Part shown: positions 10,521-22,178 of the stretch, one piece after another
Position numbering within the stretch: position 1 is the stretch's first letter
Layout of the letters: every line of letters begins with the position of its first letter
Source of the DNA: Setomelanomma holmii
Lineage: Eukaryota; Ascomycota; Dothideomycetes; Pleosporales; Phaeosphaeriaceae
Assembly: GCA_010015745.1 (NCBI GenBank)
Contig: ML978161.1
Coordinates: 310,001 to 374,000 of the forward strand
Reading direction: 5' to 3'
Length of the DNA: 64,000 nucleotides
Position numbers and translations under genes: made by a program
The notes under the pieces: generated by a model
Seen by the model: the letters and a program-made list of their open reading frames with translations, nothing else
Told to the model about the DNA's origin: nothing
Databases searched by the model: none

Positions 10521-11686
10521 ATGATCGCTCGTCATGTTGTCGCCCGCATGCGCAGTAACCTGCTGGCTCCAAAGGTCTACAGACTCGGTTCGCGGGAATT
10601 CACCGCTGCCACAGTGGCCCAGAACCCTACTCGAGCGCCCGCCCTCGCAGACATCACGCCAGACAGCGCAGCGAGTTTCAATAGGAAACAACAGGAGTTC
10701 CGTGACGGCCTCGTGACGGCACAGAAGCAGAGAGAGCAACAAGAAAGTAGGTGTATTCCTCGCGCGTCCACGCTGCGTGTCCTACAGCCGCACGCTACAC
10801 AATCCAACTCAGACAGTAGGAATTGCTGACACGATCTAGAGGATGCACGTGTTCGCGAGCAAGAAAGCGGCAAGAAGAAGGGTGGCGCCCTCTCCTCGCT
10901 CATATACGGTACACCGGAAGGACGCGAGTTGGACAAGGACATCGAGCGCAGCTTTTCCCAGGTCCTGGCTCGCGGCAAATACGTCCACTCGATCGTCTTC
11001 CACGAGGTAAAGCCGGATAAGGTGGATGAATACGCAGAACTCGTGGGAAAATGGTATCCGAAAATGGCTGCTCTACCAGAGAACAAGGTCCACCTCGTCG
11101 GCAGCTGGAGAACTGAAGTGGGTGACTGCAACACTTTTGGTAAGAGCTATGCCCATAGTGAAAATATGAATCAACGCGATGCTGATACGTCGCGCCAACA
11201 GTGCACATTTGGGAGTATCAACGTTACGAGGGTTACCACCAGTCGCTTCACAACATACAGAGCCACGCAGAGTTTCCGGATTTTGACGCAGCCTTGAAGA
11301 AGCTTATTACGTCCAAGCACACATCGCTCATGCAGGAATTCTCTTTCTGGCCTACTACGCCCCCTCGTCAATTGGGAGGCCTGTTCGAACTGCGCTCTTA
11401 TACGCTCCATCCTGGGAATCTCCTTGAATGGGAGACCCACTGGCGTCGTGGATTGAAAGCGCGACGAGAAGTCATGGAAGGTGTCGGAGCGTGGTTTGTT
11501 CAGATTGGCGATCTGAATACGGTCCATCATTTGTGGCAATTCGCGAACTTGGAAGAGCGCAAGGTTCGCCGTGAGCAGAGCTGGAGTGTGGAAGGCTGGG
11601 GCGAGACTGTTCATAAGACTGTGCCGCTCATTCAAACCATGAAGAGCAGGATCTTGATTCCTTGCGCATGGAGCCCTGTGGCTTGA
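10521..11686 (+). CDS. NIPSNAP family mitochondrial protein
   Basis: A 336-aa NIPSNAP protein. Exons are 10521-10746, 10840-11139 and 11202-11686; introns are 93 bp (GTAGGT...CTAG) and 62 bp (GTAAGA...ACAG). The N-terminus (MIARHVVARMRSNLLAPKVY) is basic and lacks acid residues, as in a mitochondrial presequence. Residues about 80-110 hold GGALSSLIYGTPEGREL. Two ferredoxin-like NIPSNAP repeats follow: one from KYVHSIVFHEVKPDKVDEY to VHIWEYQRYEGY, and one from GGLFELRSYTLHPGNLLEWE to VHHLWQFANLEERKVRR. Known: NIPSNAPs associate with mitochondria and, in animals, act in mitophagy signalling; the fungal role is unclear. Intron 2 is placed so that G joins TG to make the valine of VHIWEYQRY. Confidence 0.92.
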
Positions 11687-12104
11687 ACGCCTCTCAGGAA
11701 GGTTCGGTTCAGCTTATACCACCATCGGCAGGCGATCAGGCGTCTCGGAGCGAATGAGTGCTGTTCTTTGAGCTTGGAAGGCGTCTGGTAAGCATGGCCT
11801 TTGCCCACAATGCACTTCGACCGGAAGCAGGTTCGGTCGCGATTCCAGAGTCACAAGTACAATAGCCAATAGTAGAATCGACCATACCCCTGCCATGTTG
11901 TTGTCTGCACTGCCAGGTATGGACGAAAATCGTGACAGCAGTCAGTTCCATGGTTTGGTTGCGACCGGTTGATGGGCGGGGCCCCACGTCATCGGTGCGA
12001 TCACAAGCTAGGGCCACATCCCTCAAAATATCTTGTGTTTTTGTCCCCCATTGATATACATCGACCCCAACAGTACTCAAAACTTAGATCAGATCACCTC
12101 GACC
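11687..12104. other. Intergenic, NIPSNAP to phosphotransferase gene
   Basis: 418 bp between two genes on the plus strand, with no supported coding frame. It likely holds a terminator and the phosphotransferase promoter. Confidence 0.4.
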
Positions 12105-13612
12105 ATGGTGTACATTCGACAAGACAAGCTACCAAAGCTGAACGAGTATAAATACTCTGGCGTCGATCACAGCCTGCTGTCCCGCTATGTTCTCAAGCCG
12201 TTCTACACGCATGTCGTGATCAACTGCTTCCCTATGTGGATGGCGTAAGTCATATCGCATCGTGCTCTATCATCAATTCGCTAACTGTTGATTGTGCTTA
12301 GGCCAAATTTGGTAAGCTCTCGAGTCGTCTCACGGTTGCTTAATCAAGCTGCTACTGAGATGTGCAACGAAACAACCTGCTCGCGTTCTTTGCACCCACG
12401 CTAATGCTGCGATAGATCACCCTTTCTGGCTTTGGATTTGTCGTGTTGAACTTCCTCACCTTGCTCTGGTACACGCCTACATTAGACCAAGACTGTCCAC
12501 CATGGGTTTATGCCAGTTGGGCTATAGGCCTGTTCTTGTATCAGACTTTTGATGCTGTCGATGGGAGCCAGGCTCGCAGGACACACCAAAGCGGTCCATT
12601 GGGCGAGCTTTTCGACCACGGAGTTGATGCGATCAATACAACATTAGAGGTGCTATTGTTTTCAGCGACCATGAATTTCGGTCAAGGGTGGAAGACCGTA
12701 CTCACTCTATTCGCCTGTAGGTCGGATCATATGTTGTTCTGCGCGAACGCCCAACGAAAATGCTGACACTGTTACAGCTTCTCTGACGTTTTATGTTCAG
12801 ACATGGGACGAATACCATACACATGTCCTCACTCTGGGTGTGATATCTGGTCCTGTGGAAGGCATCGTCACGCTCTGTATAGTCTATGCCCTGACTGCAT
12901 ATCTGGGCGGCGGTAGCTTCTGGCAGCAGTCCATGCTTCAGAGCCTTGGAGTGCAGAATTATAAGTTCATTCCTACGAGCATATATGGTCTGGCGTGGAA
13001 CGAATGGTATATGGTCTATGGTGGAGTTGTTCTTGTGTTCAACACTGTTTCAAGGTCAGCATTGGAGCTTGATCGTCAAACTTGACTCGCTAATGATTGC
13101 ATAGTGCTAGAAACGTTATGAAGGCGCGCCGTGCTCGTGGTCAGAAGTCGCGTGTAGCGCTGCTCGGCCTTCTCACTTTTGGCGCCGCTTGGGTACTGAT
13201 TTCTGCTTATCTGTACCTGCAGCCTGTTATTCTGCACCATCATCTGGTCCCATTCATCTTCTACGCTGGTCTAATCAACGCGTATTCGGTTGGGCGCATG
13301 ATCATCTCGCACCTCACCAAGTCTCGATTTCCGCGCGGCAATGTGCTCATCTATCCTCTCATCTACGGAGTAATTGATTCACTCGGACCGTGGCTGCAAG
13401 GACACGTCGGATTCGGCTGGCCGAGCGCTCTGGGCAATGATGTCTATCAGGTTGCTTTCGTCTTCATGTGCCTTGGCCTTGGCGTCGGTGTGCATGGTAG
13501 TTTCATTGTGGACGTCATCTGGACTATCTGCGACTATTTGGATATTTGGTGTCTCACCATCAAATATCCCCACCAGGAAACGCCAGAGGATGAGAAGAAG
13601 AAGGGGCAGTGA
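12105..13612 (+). CDS. sn-1,2-diacylglycerol choline/ethanolaminephosphotransferase
   Basis: Last enzyme of the Kennedy pathway: transfers phosphocholine or phosphoethanolamine from the CDP-alcohol to diacylglycerol in ER or Golgi membranes. A 411-aa CPT1/EPT1-type protein. Exons are 12105-12244, 12302-12311, 12416-12716, 12778-13054 and 13105-13612. Exon 2 is a 10-nt microexon (G CCA AAT TTG) that supplies the end of the conserved APNLITLSG stretch. The CDP-alcohol phosphotransferase motif DG(x)2AR(x)8G(x)3D(x)3D is intact: D99 G100, A103 R104, G113, D117, D121. Several hydrophobic segments follow, including WVLISAYLYLQPVI and VFMCLGLGVGVHG, and the tail is charged (EDEKKKGQ). The start is the ATG at MVYIRQDKLPKLNEYKY, which matches the family's N-terminus. 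CPT1 and EPT1 cannot be told apart here. Confidence 0.95.
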
Positions 13613-14302
13613 GACTTAGGGTGGGGAGGTGGCTTTATCAATCTGCTCAATATAGCAAAGACGGCAACGCAGAAGAGCATGGGTTCCAGCTGAAATGCTA
13701 CGAGCTCGAGACTTGCTGCACCAAAGCTTTCCTGTGGGCAGTCAGCCTGCTACGGATCGAATGTTTGCACCACTTATTCACACATATACCTTTTCAGCCT
13801 AATTCATCATGTTTATATAGGAGCAAAGAGTGGATTGACCTTTTTCTCTGCTGCGTGTGAGGGTTCCACAAGCTCATTGGCACGTAACGCTGAGAATAAC
13901 TACATGGCTTGCTACATGGGAAGCTTCACTTCGAAGATGCGTCCGATCGTAGTCCAGTACAGTGAAACGGATGTGAACTCGAGCGAAGCGCACGAGGTGA
14001 CATCAAGCCTCTCATACGGTCGCAAAACCGGAAATAGGTCCAAGCTTGCCTTGAGTAAAACAAAATCCTGTAAAGTCATTTGAAAGCAGGCAGGAGGCAC
14101 ATTTCTCGAAGTTAGAAGAGGTGCAAGTCTGCAATATACCCTTCGCGCCGAGCGGTGAAAGCAAGCCCTCGCTGTGGCATGTCCGACTTTCAGGTAACCT
14201 AGTACGAAAATCGGCTAGCGTTCTCTAGGCAGGCGGACCTCCGCGAGTTCTCCGCAGCTCACTCGCTGTAAGACATAAACACTATACGATCAATAGCGGC
14301 GC
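13613..14302. other. Intergenic, phosphotransferase to Gemin2-like gene
   Basis: 690 bp with no supported gene; the short frames on both strands here lack motifs. Expected to contain a 3' UTR and the promoter of the next gene. Confidence 0.4.
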
Positions 14303-15933
14303 ATGGTAATCGATATGGTGGGACCCGGTGTGAACCTTGCCATCACAAAAGATGGTGGTACATATAACAAACTTCAACGACCTCCGGACTATCTCACTGC
14401 GCGTTCTGTGCCATCGCCGCCGAACATAGTATCGTCGGCAGATACAGGGAACTCAATTCCGCTACATAAACGAAAGCGAGAACTCGCCAGTACCGCCTTC
14501 AAGTCTAAGCGGACAAAGCGAGACCAGGACCTCGTGCAGACGGATGCTTGTGGCATGCGAGCCATGTTGCCGGGCTTGGACGATGAGGATCTTTCGTCAG
14601 ATGATAGCACGGGTCATGCGATAGCTTATCTTCGCAGCGTAAGGTAAGCACAATGCAGTCGAGCAATAGTATTTCCTGGCCTTGCAACTAATCTCAGATA
14701 CAAAGGTCAGAAGCCTCGGCGATCCCCAACTTGCTAGGTAGCGCGACCGTCATCACAAACGACCGAACCGATAGTGACGAACACACTCTATTTCGGGAAG
14801 GTGCATGGATTGCCGTGGATTCAGACACGGATCAGACCTCCGGAGGTGGGACCATCGGCGTACGGCCACAAGAACGATATCATCAGCTCCTCCTCAAGAG
14901 ATTCCACTCCCTCCGCAGGATGCTCGCGTCTGCCAACGAAGACAAGGACACAGCGGTGCTAGAGAGTGCTACGAATACTCATAAGCCGTACCAGCTGAAA
15001 AACGAGTGGGCTTGGTCAGATGCGATAGAGCGAGATCATCCCCACCTTGGTCGAATTTCACGGACGGACGATGCAACTATATATCGCGGGCTGCAATATT
15101 GTACTAAGGTCATTGCGCAAGCGAGCACCATAACGGAACAACACAGCTGTTGGATTTGGTCGTTACTCGCTGCGGTCGGAGATGTTGGCACGCTGGACAA
15201 TGCGAAGATCAGCCACGTCAGAGAACTGGGGCAACAGGGTGGCTCTATGGCAGCGAGGCTGCAAAGAGCTACGTGCCAGGCTCTGGATCATGAAAGGGAG
15301 TACATGCGACATCAGTCAGATGAGGATCACCTCGATGAGCTCTCCGAATCGGAGGAAGCCTCAGATGGAAATGTGCACAACTGTGCTTCCCCTAGTGCCA
15401 AGAGCGAGTCCGATGCAGCGATGTCGATGTCCGGGGATGAGGATGCATCTCTCAACGGAGCCCAAATAAGCCCTCTGGAGCGCGCTCGAGCACACCTGCT
15501 TACGCAGCTGGGTGACCGCCTGGTGCATGTCGAAGCTCCCGAGTTGGAGGGTTCTCAGCAGGCCGTCGAGCGCGCCCACTTGGACTCCGCTCACCAAGAA
15601 GATAGGTATTACATCAACCTGAACGAGGATGCACCCACTGTATCGCCTACTGACGACGTACCAACCTGCGATTCGCATCGCGACGAATCTAACGTTGGCC
15701 CTATTCTTCCAGGGTTGCAAGACCACGGCAACGTGAAGAAACACACCTATGCGGATAGTTCATTAGAGAGCGCCAATTCTTGTTTAGATGGCCACAGACT
15801 TGACACAACATCAATCGCGGGAAACGACTTGGCGGATACCAATACTAAGATTACGGTTGAAATGATCTTGACCATAGTAGCAGAGTATTTTGGACAGCGC
15901 GATTTACTCCGGTACAGGGAGCCATGGCAGTAA
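14303..15933 (+). CDS. Gemin2/SIP1-like protein (SMN complex)
   Basis: A 522-aa protein resembling fungal Gemin2 (SIP1/Brr1) homologues, which help assemble Sm cores on spliceosomal snRNAs. Exons are 14303-14643 and 14706-15933; the 62-bp intron (GTAAGC...AAAG) joins AIAYLRSVR to SEASAIPNLL, a stretch typical of the fungal family. Other shared features are a central ATIYRGLQYCTKV and WIWSLLAAVGDVGTLDNAKI at about 262-281, followed by VRELGQQGGSMAARL. The N-terminus carries a basic, nuclear-localisation-like patch (HKRKRELASTAFKSKRTKR). The C-terminal 200 residues are acidic and low in complexity, longer than in animal Gemin2. The acceptor just before GTCAG is unusual, but it is the only one that keeps the frame. 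The assignment is by recalled motifs; a profile search would settle it. Confidence 0.72.
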
Positions 15934-16114
15934 ACCCTGTGAGGAATCTGGTGTCAACCTTCGGGCAGAAGCGGGTGAGATTTCATAGACCTTAGAGATA
16001 CCCATATTGCAATCGATTCTGTTCCTGACTTGCGCACGGACCAAAGTACCGACGTACAACTTTTGTCTAGACGCGCGCCTGATCTTGCCATACTTGAGTC
16101 ACTTCTCTCTGCCC

Positions 16115-17796
16115 ATGCGCCTCTTTTCACCCCACTTGGCCCGCCCCGCGCTCGCTCACTACTCCCTCCGCACACCAATACGGCCGATATTTACTCACGT
16201 ACCCCTTCGTGGCCATCGCCCTCCCGCGCGCCTATATTGCAACCAGCCCTTGAGAGATCTCATCGATGACGACATGGGCAAAGAAGACAAATCCAGCAAA
16301 AACTTCAATCTGAAAGTCCCGAAGGGCACACGCGACTGTAGGTCAAAGGCTTGTCTTATGTGCAAATGTAGCCTTCTGGTACATGTTCCTAATGCCAACA
16401 GGGACTGGCGAGGATGCTGCTCTCCGCGATCGCCTCTTCGAAACGGTGACAGGCGTTTTCAAGCGCCACGGCGCCACGACTCTCGACACGCCTGTCTTCG
16501 AGCTGAAGGAGATCCTGAGTGGTAAATATGGTGAAGATTCGAAGCTCATATATGACCTACAAGATCAAGGCGGGGAATTGTGCTCGTTGCGTTACGACCT
16601 GACGGTTCCGTTGGCACGGTGGCTCGCGATGAACCCGAGTGTTCAAAGCTTCAAGCGATACCAGATTGCCAAAGTCTATCGTCGTGACCAGCCTGCAATG
16701 ACCAAAGGACGCATGCGAGAGTTTTACCAGTGTGATATCGATCTTGCCGGCTCGTACGACGCAATGATCCCAGACGCCGAAGTTCTCAAAATCGCAACTG
16801 ACGTTTTCGACTCCCTGGGTTGGAATCAGTACACAATCAAGATTAATCACAGAAAGGTCCTGGATGGAATCTTCAAGGCTGCTGGCGTGTCAGAGGATCT
16901 CATACGGCCCATTAGTTCTGCGGTGGATAAGTTGGATAAGGTATTTCAAGCGAGCTGTACTTTGGCATTGCTTGACTGACTCCTTGCAGCTACCATGGTC
17001 AGAAGTCAAGAAGGAGATGGAGACGAAAGGGCTCGCGGCAGACATAGCTGACAAGATTGGACACTGGGTGCAGCGCAAGGGCGGCGACGACATCATCGAC
17101 TTCCTCAAGTCGGACGAGGCGCTCTCCAAGAACGAAGATGTGTGCAAAGGGGTTCGCGACATGGAACAACTGTTCGAATATCTGGATGCCTTCGGGGCTA
17201 GAAAGCGGATATCTTTCGACCTTTCGCTGGCCAGAGGACTCGACTACTACACGGGCGTTATCTACGAAGTTGTGACTGAGGGCTCGGCACCTCGTGTACA
17301 AGGAAAACAGCATGAGATTGGCGTGGGTAGCGTGGCAGCTGGTGGCCGTTACGACGAACTTGTCGGCATGTTCAGCGGAAAGCCCATACCGTGTGTTGGC
17401 ATCTCCTTCGGCATCGATCGTATCATCAGCATCATGAAGGCACGTGGCCAGTCGACTCAGCGCGCCAAGGAAGTAGATGCATTCGTCATGGCCTTTGGTG
17501 GCAAGGGATTCACCGGCATGCTGACGGAGCGCATGCAAGTCGCGCAAGAACTGTGGGCTGCTGGTATCAAGACCGAGTTCTCGTACAAGGTGAAGCCCAA
17601 GCTACCCCAACAATTCAAACAGGCAGAAACGGCTGGCGTTCCGCTCGCTGTTATTCTAGGAGAGGATGAGCTTAAAGACGGCAAGGTGAAGATCAAGGTT
17701 CTGGGTATCAAGGATGAGAGCAATCCTGAAAAGGATGGTGTCTTGGTTGAGAGGGCGAGCATGGTGGACGAAATTCGGAAACGGCTGCCCGCGTAA
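16115..17796 (+). CDS. HTS1: Histidyl-tRNA synthetase, probably dual cytosolic/mitochondrial
   Basis: Class II aminoacyl-tRNA synthetase that charges tRNA-His. Exons are 16115-16337, 16402-16940 and 16990-17796 (522 aa from the first ATG). Core motifs are VPKGTRDWTGEDAALRDRLF, the motif 1/2 region (YDLTVPLARWLA, KVYRRDQP), the histidine-specific RGLDYYTGVIYEV and AAGGRYDELVG, then motif 3 GISFGIDRIIS and a C-terminal anticodon-binding domain. Two in-frame ATGs are plausible. The first, at 16115, adds 53 residues rich in arginine, serine and proline (MRLFSPHLARPALAHYSLRT), a likely mitochondrial presequence. The second, at 16274, begins MGKEDKSSKNFNLKVPKG like a cytosolic form (469 aa). Yeast HTS1 makes both enzymes from one gene in this way. 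The gene starts only 181 bp after the Gemin2-like gene. Confidence 0.95.
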
Positions 17797-18119
17797 ACAC
17801 CCAAGGCGACCAGACGGCTGGCATTTCGGATAGACAAAATATGTAAAGATACCCATAGAGAAGCATACACGCACACAAATGCAATCGGCATTTGGTTCAA
17901 CAGGCGAGGCCGTCAGACGTTTCAGAAAGCGGCATATCTCACCTTGAAGACCAGACCATAGTGACGAGTGCGTGAGGCGGGTGTAAGTCGAATGATTTGC
18001 TGTCCTTCCGCCAAAGATTCATGTCTGCTCTACAATACTGTCCGGTGTATGTACATGCACCACCTCCGAGACAGAGTGCTTTCCAAAGCCAAAGAAATCC
18101 CTTCCATTACAGTGACAGC
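17797..18119. terminator. Convergent 3' interval
   Basis: 323 bp between the 3' ends of HTS1 (plus) and the small mitochondrial gene (minus). It must hold both polyadenylation regions; no coding frame is supported. Confidence 0.4.
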
Positions 18120-18726
18120 TCAGTAACCATCCTTGCCCCACTTGTTGTAGGTGTCGTGGAGTTCCTGGTCAAGTTAATTTGGTGTGCCTCACATAATGTC
18201 GTGAAGCATCGTACCTTTGGCAGTGTCACGTTCGGGATGACGACGACGTTCAATGCCGAAGGAGCGTCCTTCTTGACGCTGGTATCACCACCGGGATGAT
18301 ATTGGTATGGGCCTGCGCCACCTGCCTGTTTCCAGGGCTCGCTGTCGGTAGCCTTGGCAACGGTGCGTTCAGAAGATGCGCTGGTGGGGGATCGCGCTGC
18401 GACAGGTCAGTACGCGTCCCGCAGACGGTGCAGCATTGAGCCTGGCGGCGTGTGCTTACAAAAGTGCCATCCCGCAAGGCCAAAGACACCGCTCATGATA
18501 GCGAGAAGCACCTGTTGGGGCCAATTAGCCATGAAGTCCTCGACCAAGATAGCTGCTACATGGTGCGTACGTAGAGTTCGGGGTCGCGCTTCGCTCCGGT
18601 CTTGAGAGCCTCTTTGCCAGCAGCCCGCTCGCCCGCTGCGGCCGCGCTGGCCCAGCGACGGAGTCCAGGGGTGGGACGGAGGCGAGGCGCTGCTCGGAAG
18701 GCGGGTCTTGCAATGATGGAGGACAT
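18120..18726 (-). CDS. Conserved fungal mitochondrial single-pass membrane protein, function unknown
   Basis: A 144-aa protein in four exons: 18726-18571, 18511-18460, 18396-18215 and 18164-18120. Introns of 59, 63 and 50 bp have GTACGC, GTAAGC and GTACGA donors. The N-terminus (MSSIIARPAFRAAPRLRPTP, then GLRRWASAAAA) is a clear mitochondrial presequence. After RDPELY comes a single hydrophobic helix, VLLAIMSGVFGLAGWHF, split from its neighbours by introns. The soluble tail reads SRSPTSASSERTVAK, SEPWKQAGGAGPYQYHPGG and ends ELHDTYNKWGKDGY. I recognise this as a conserved ascomycete protein but cannot name a function with confidence; a small respiratory-chain accessory protein is possible. 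The last exon encodes only 14 residues plus stop, so simple ORF callers would miss the gene. Confidence 0.82.
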
Positions 18727-19147
18727 GGCTTCGGCGTTCGTGTGGTGTGGGTGTGGTGGGAGATTATGGTGGATGATGCGGGATGCTGGTCGTCGAAGTC
18801 GAGCAGTGGTTCGATGTTGAATCTGAGCAATGCGGCCTCGCCAAGCGTGCATGGGCTTCTGCGTCACTTGCGTCGCCTAGGCCGGAGACAGCCTAGCGAT
18901 CCGTGGGGACCTTGCAGCAACGACGGCATCAAACTTCACGCCCCTTTTGCGCTTCTGTCTCAAGCACCGCGCATAGACACTCGCCGCGCCTTCGCCCTCG
19001 CCCGCGCCCATCGCTCTTCCTCCGCTCCCTGACCCCCAGTCGCTCTTGCACACCACCCGCCGCCCACGACTGCCGACCTCGCGCCCCCCTCGATGTCATG
19101 CAGCTTGTGACGATAGCGACGGCGACGGCAACGGCAACAAATCGGTT
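18727..19147. promoter_or_regulatory. Bidirectional promoter interval, mitochondrial protein and ERF2
   Basis: 421 bp between divergent starts. The ERF2-side half is rich in C and CT tracts (around 18940-19130) as in fungal leaders. No specific element recognised. Confidence 0.4.
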
Positions 19148-21101
19148 ATGACGACAGCCGATCAGACGCAGAGCTCGAGTGGCACGCGTGTGCTCGGCAT
19201 GACGGGCCCGGCGGGAGAGCCGGGGCTGCCGCCATCACGGCCATCATCCATTGCGACTGCGAATTCTGGCAGCCAGAACAGATGGTCGCGGACAGAAGGT
19301 CGTAGGGCAGGTGGCGGCGTGCAGAGCGGCATCAGTCTGTCTGGTAGCCTGGGTCCGCAGAGCAGGCCGACGACATCTACGAGCAGAACACATGTCCCGC
19401 TGGCTGCGCATGGCTTCTTCCGGCCGATGAGCTCGCAGCGCCTCCAGCAACAGCGCAACCAGCGGCCGAATTCGCTGCTCGGCCACGGTTCGCTTTACTC
19501 GGAAACCGCCAATGATGCGACCGCCAACTCGTATCGCCAGAGCATAGGCTCGACGCAGACAGTCCGCGGCGTTCCTGCCCTTGGGCTCCACCACGAGCTA
19601 GACCACCCTCCCCCCTCGCGCGGGACTGATATCACCGATCGAGACATGCCGGATCGCACGACGGCCAATACCACGCCTACGGGTGCAGAAACAGTGCGCA
19701 GCCGCGGCGAGAGCATCACGCCTCTGCAGCGCCCAAGACCCCAGCACCTCAATCTCAAAAATGCGCACGGCAGCGACGCTGGGAAGCTGCCCACCCCCAG
19801 CAAGTCTCCTCGCTCGTTCCGCTCCAGCTTCCTTTTGTCGAGCCGCGACGGACGCTCCGCTCAGATGCGCCCCAATCAAGGCCATGAGAAACTCACCTCT
19901 GCCGAATCGTCGCCTCGCCTGACGCGTAGGGAGGCCGCCAAGGATGTAGTACGGCAAGAGCTGGGCAAGAACCACGAATACTTTACTGGCAACACAACTT
20001 TCTGCTGGGGAGGCCGACTGCAAAACACACGCGACCGGCCTGTCAATCTGGCGACTGCGATAATGATCATCGTGCCGGCGGGTCTTTTCTTCGGCTACTC
20101 GTTCGTACGCCCTCTCCAATTTGACATGCATCCTTAACTGACACTGACCTGTAGTGCTCCATGGCTGTGGCTACACATATCTCCATCGATACCCATCATC
20201 TTTGCGTACCTTTTCCTTGTCTCTATTTCCTCTTTCATTCACGCTTCAGTTTCGGATCCGGGCGTAAGTGGTGCTCTTCTCATCACTATGCACGTACTAA
20301 TTTGGCCAGATACTCCCACGAAATTTACACCCATTCCCTCCGACTAATCCTCATGAGGACCCGCTCAGCCTTGGTCCACCAACAACGGAGTGGACAATGG
20401 TTGTCTCCGCAACTGGCGCCAATGCTGCCATGGAGGTGCCGACCAAGTACTGCAAGAGCTGCAACATCTGGCGACCACCACGCGCTCACCATTGCCGGAT
20501 TTGCGACAACTGCGTTGAGACTCAAGACCACCACTGCGTTTGGCTGAATAATTGTGTCGGACGCCGCAACTATCGCTACTTCTTTGTGTTTGTGTGCGCA
20601 ACTACTCTGCTTGGGCTGTTCCTTTTTGGGGGCAGCCTGGCACAAATCCTGGTGTGGCGATCGCGGAACGGGACCTCGTTTGGACAAGCGATTAACAAGT
20701 GGCGTGTGCCATTCGCCATGTCTATTTATGGACTCCTTGCGTGGACGTATCCGTTCAGTCTCGGTGTCTATCATTTGTTCCTGGTAGGCCGAGGGGAGAC
20801 CACACGCGAGTATCTCAACTCGCACAAGTTCATGAAAAAGGACAGGCATAGGCCATTCACACGGGGATCGGTGTTCTCGAACTGGGTGGCAGTGCTGCAG
20901 CGTCCCCGGCCACCCACGTATCTCCACTTCAAAGAATCATATGAACAAGGAGATCAGAGATTTGGGCTGCGAAGGTGCAAACGCACCGCGCCCTTGACGA
21001 CGGAGCAGCAGAGTGGGGGTTTGGAGATGCAGGACGTTCACACCTCTGTTGGCTTTCAAGGCCCCACAAGCCGTAAGGCTCCAGAAGCGGATATAGCCTA
21101 G
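19148..21101 (+). CDS. ERF2: DHHC palmitoyltransferase, ERF2-like
   Basis: Protein S-palmitoyltransferase of the Erf2 type, which palmitoylates Ras in the ER/Golgi together with Erf4. 617 aa; exons 19148-20100, 20155-20263 and 20310-21101. The long N-terminal region (about 1-270) is serine/proline-rich and disordered. GNTTFCWGGRLQNTRDRPVN precedes two membrane helices, ATAIMIIVPAGLFFGYS and SIPIIFAYLFLVSISSF, then SVSDPGILPRNLHPFP. The cysteine-rich domain (TKYCKSCNIWRPPRAHHC) leads to the catalytic D427-H-H-C430 and NNCVGRRNYRYF, followed by two more helices. Intron 1 uses a weak donor, GTTCGT; an alternative GTACGC four bases later breaks the frame. There is no in-frame ATG nearer to the promoter than 19148. 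Confidence 0.93.
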
Positions 21102-22178
21102 ACATCACTTACGTTACAATAAATTAATCCTTTTCACAACACTGCCAAGCATTTGTAAAGTGTTGCCGGATTGCTTCTGGCTTCATTCGTGTCTTCCTCC
21201 TTTGCGTAGCACAATACATGCTGCAGTCCATGACTATCGTGCCTCTAGCGAACACCAAGCATCGTGGAAGTCGTCGAAAGGGACCCGCCTTGAACTTTCG
21301 AGTAGGATGATTCCCGTTGGGCGACTCGAGTAGTATGAAGCATTGAGGGCTCGTGGCAACCCCGCCTCAACGTTCTCTCTGCACTACCGTTATCACTGCA
21401 AACAGCGGATTGTGCAAAGCAAATAGAGTGTAGAATAGCCACTACAGTCCAAACCAACGAACCCCAGAAGTCTTCCGACAAGGAGCGGTCGTCCATGTGT
21501 GCAGCAAGATTCGCACTTGAGATGGTCAGTGAACAAGCACCGGGTCAGTGTAGCGAGACATTGCGACCTGATTGTGCATATTATTAGGATAAGTCGGCGG
21601 CAAGAAAGGTCGAATGTATCATATCCGAGCAGTGTGCAATATCGAGGAAGACCTGAAGGGGAGGATATGGGTATGTGAAAGCCATGGATCGCGATATAGG
21701 GGACGCGCGGAGGTAGCAATTCTCCGCTAGAGCAGAAGCACAATGATTCTACTGTGTACAATATATGTGATCGATAGAGGACTCGTATGAGAGCATGTCC
21801 ATACGGCGTCTGATGTGCGAAGGCGTGGCAGGGACGGGCGGTCATGGATGAAGGGGAATGCGAGACTGCTTGATCGGGCGAACCCTGACTAGCGTTCCTG
21901 TAAACATCCCTTCCAGCTTCCGGTGCCTCCCCATATCACGACGCTACTTCGCTGCAAGGCGCAATCCCGCCTGACCAAGCCTGTGAGGCCATTCTCGCAA
22001 GTCTGTTTGACGTTCCGACGCTTGTTGAAGGCTGCCGGCCGCGTGCAGCGCGTGAACTTTGGCAGTGTTGCTTGCGAGCGCTGTGCATCCACCAAACCGT
22101 CGACCTCTCCTCGCGTCGTTGACCTCCGGACCAACACGCTCCTCACAACGCGACCACCAACTGTGCATCCGCGCAACC
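21102..22178. other. Intergenic, ERF2 to ASH1
   Basis: About 1.1 kb. A 150-codon minus-strand frame near 21393-21845 is cysteine-rich but has no motif or splice context, so I do not call it. The last 250 bp are probably the ASH1 leader. Confidence 0.4.

Noticed and set aside
21393..21845. 150-codon minus-strand frame between ERF2 and ASH1
   Set aside because: No start context, motif or paired exon; probably chance in a 1-kb intergenic stretch.
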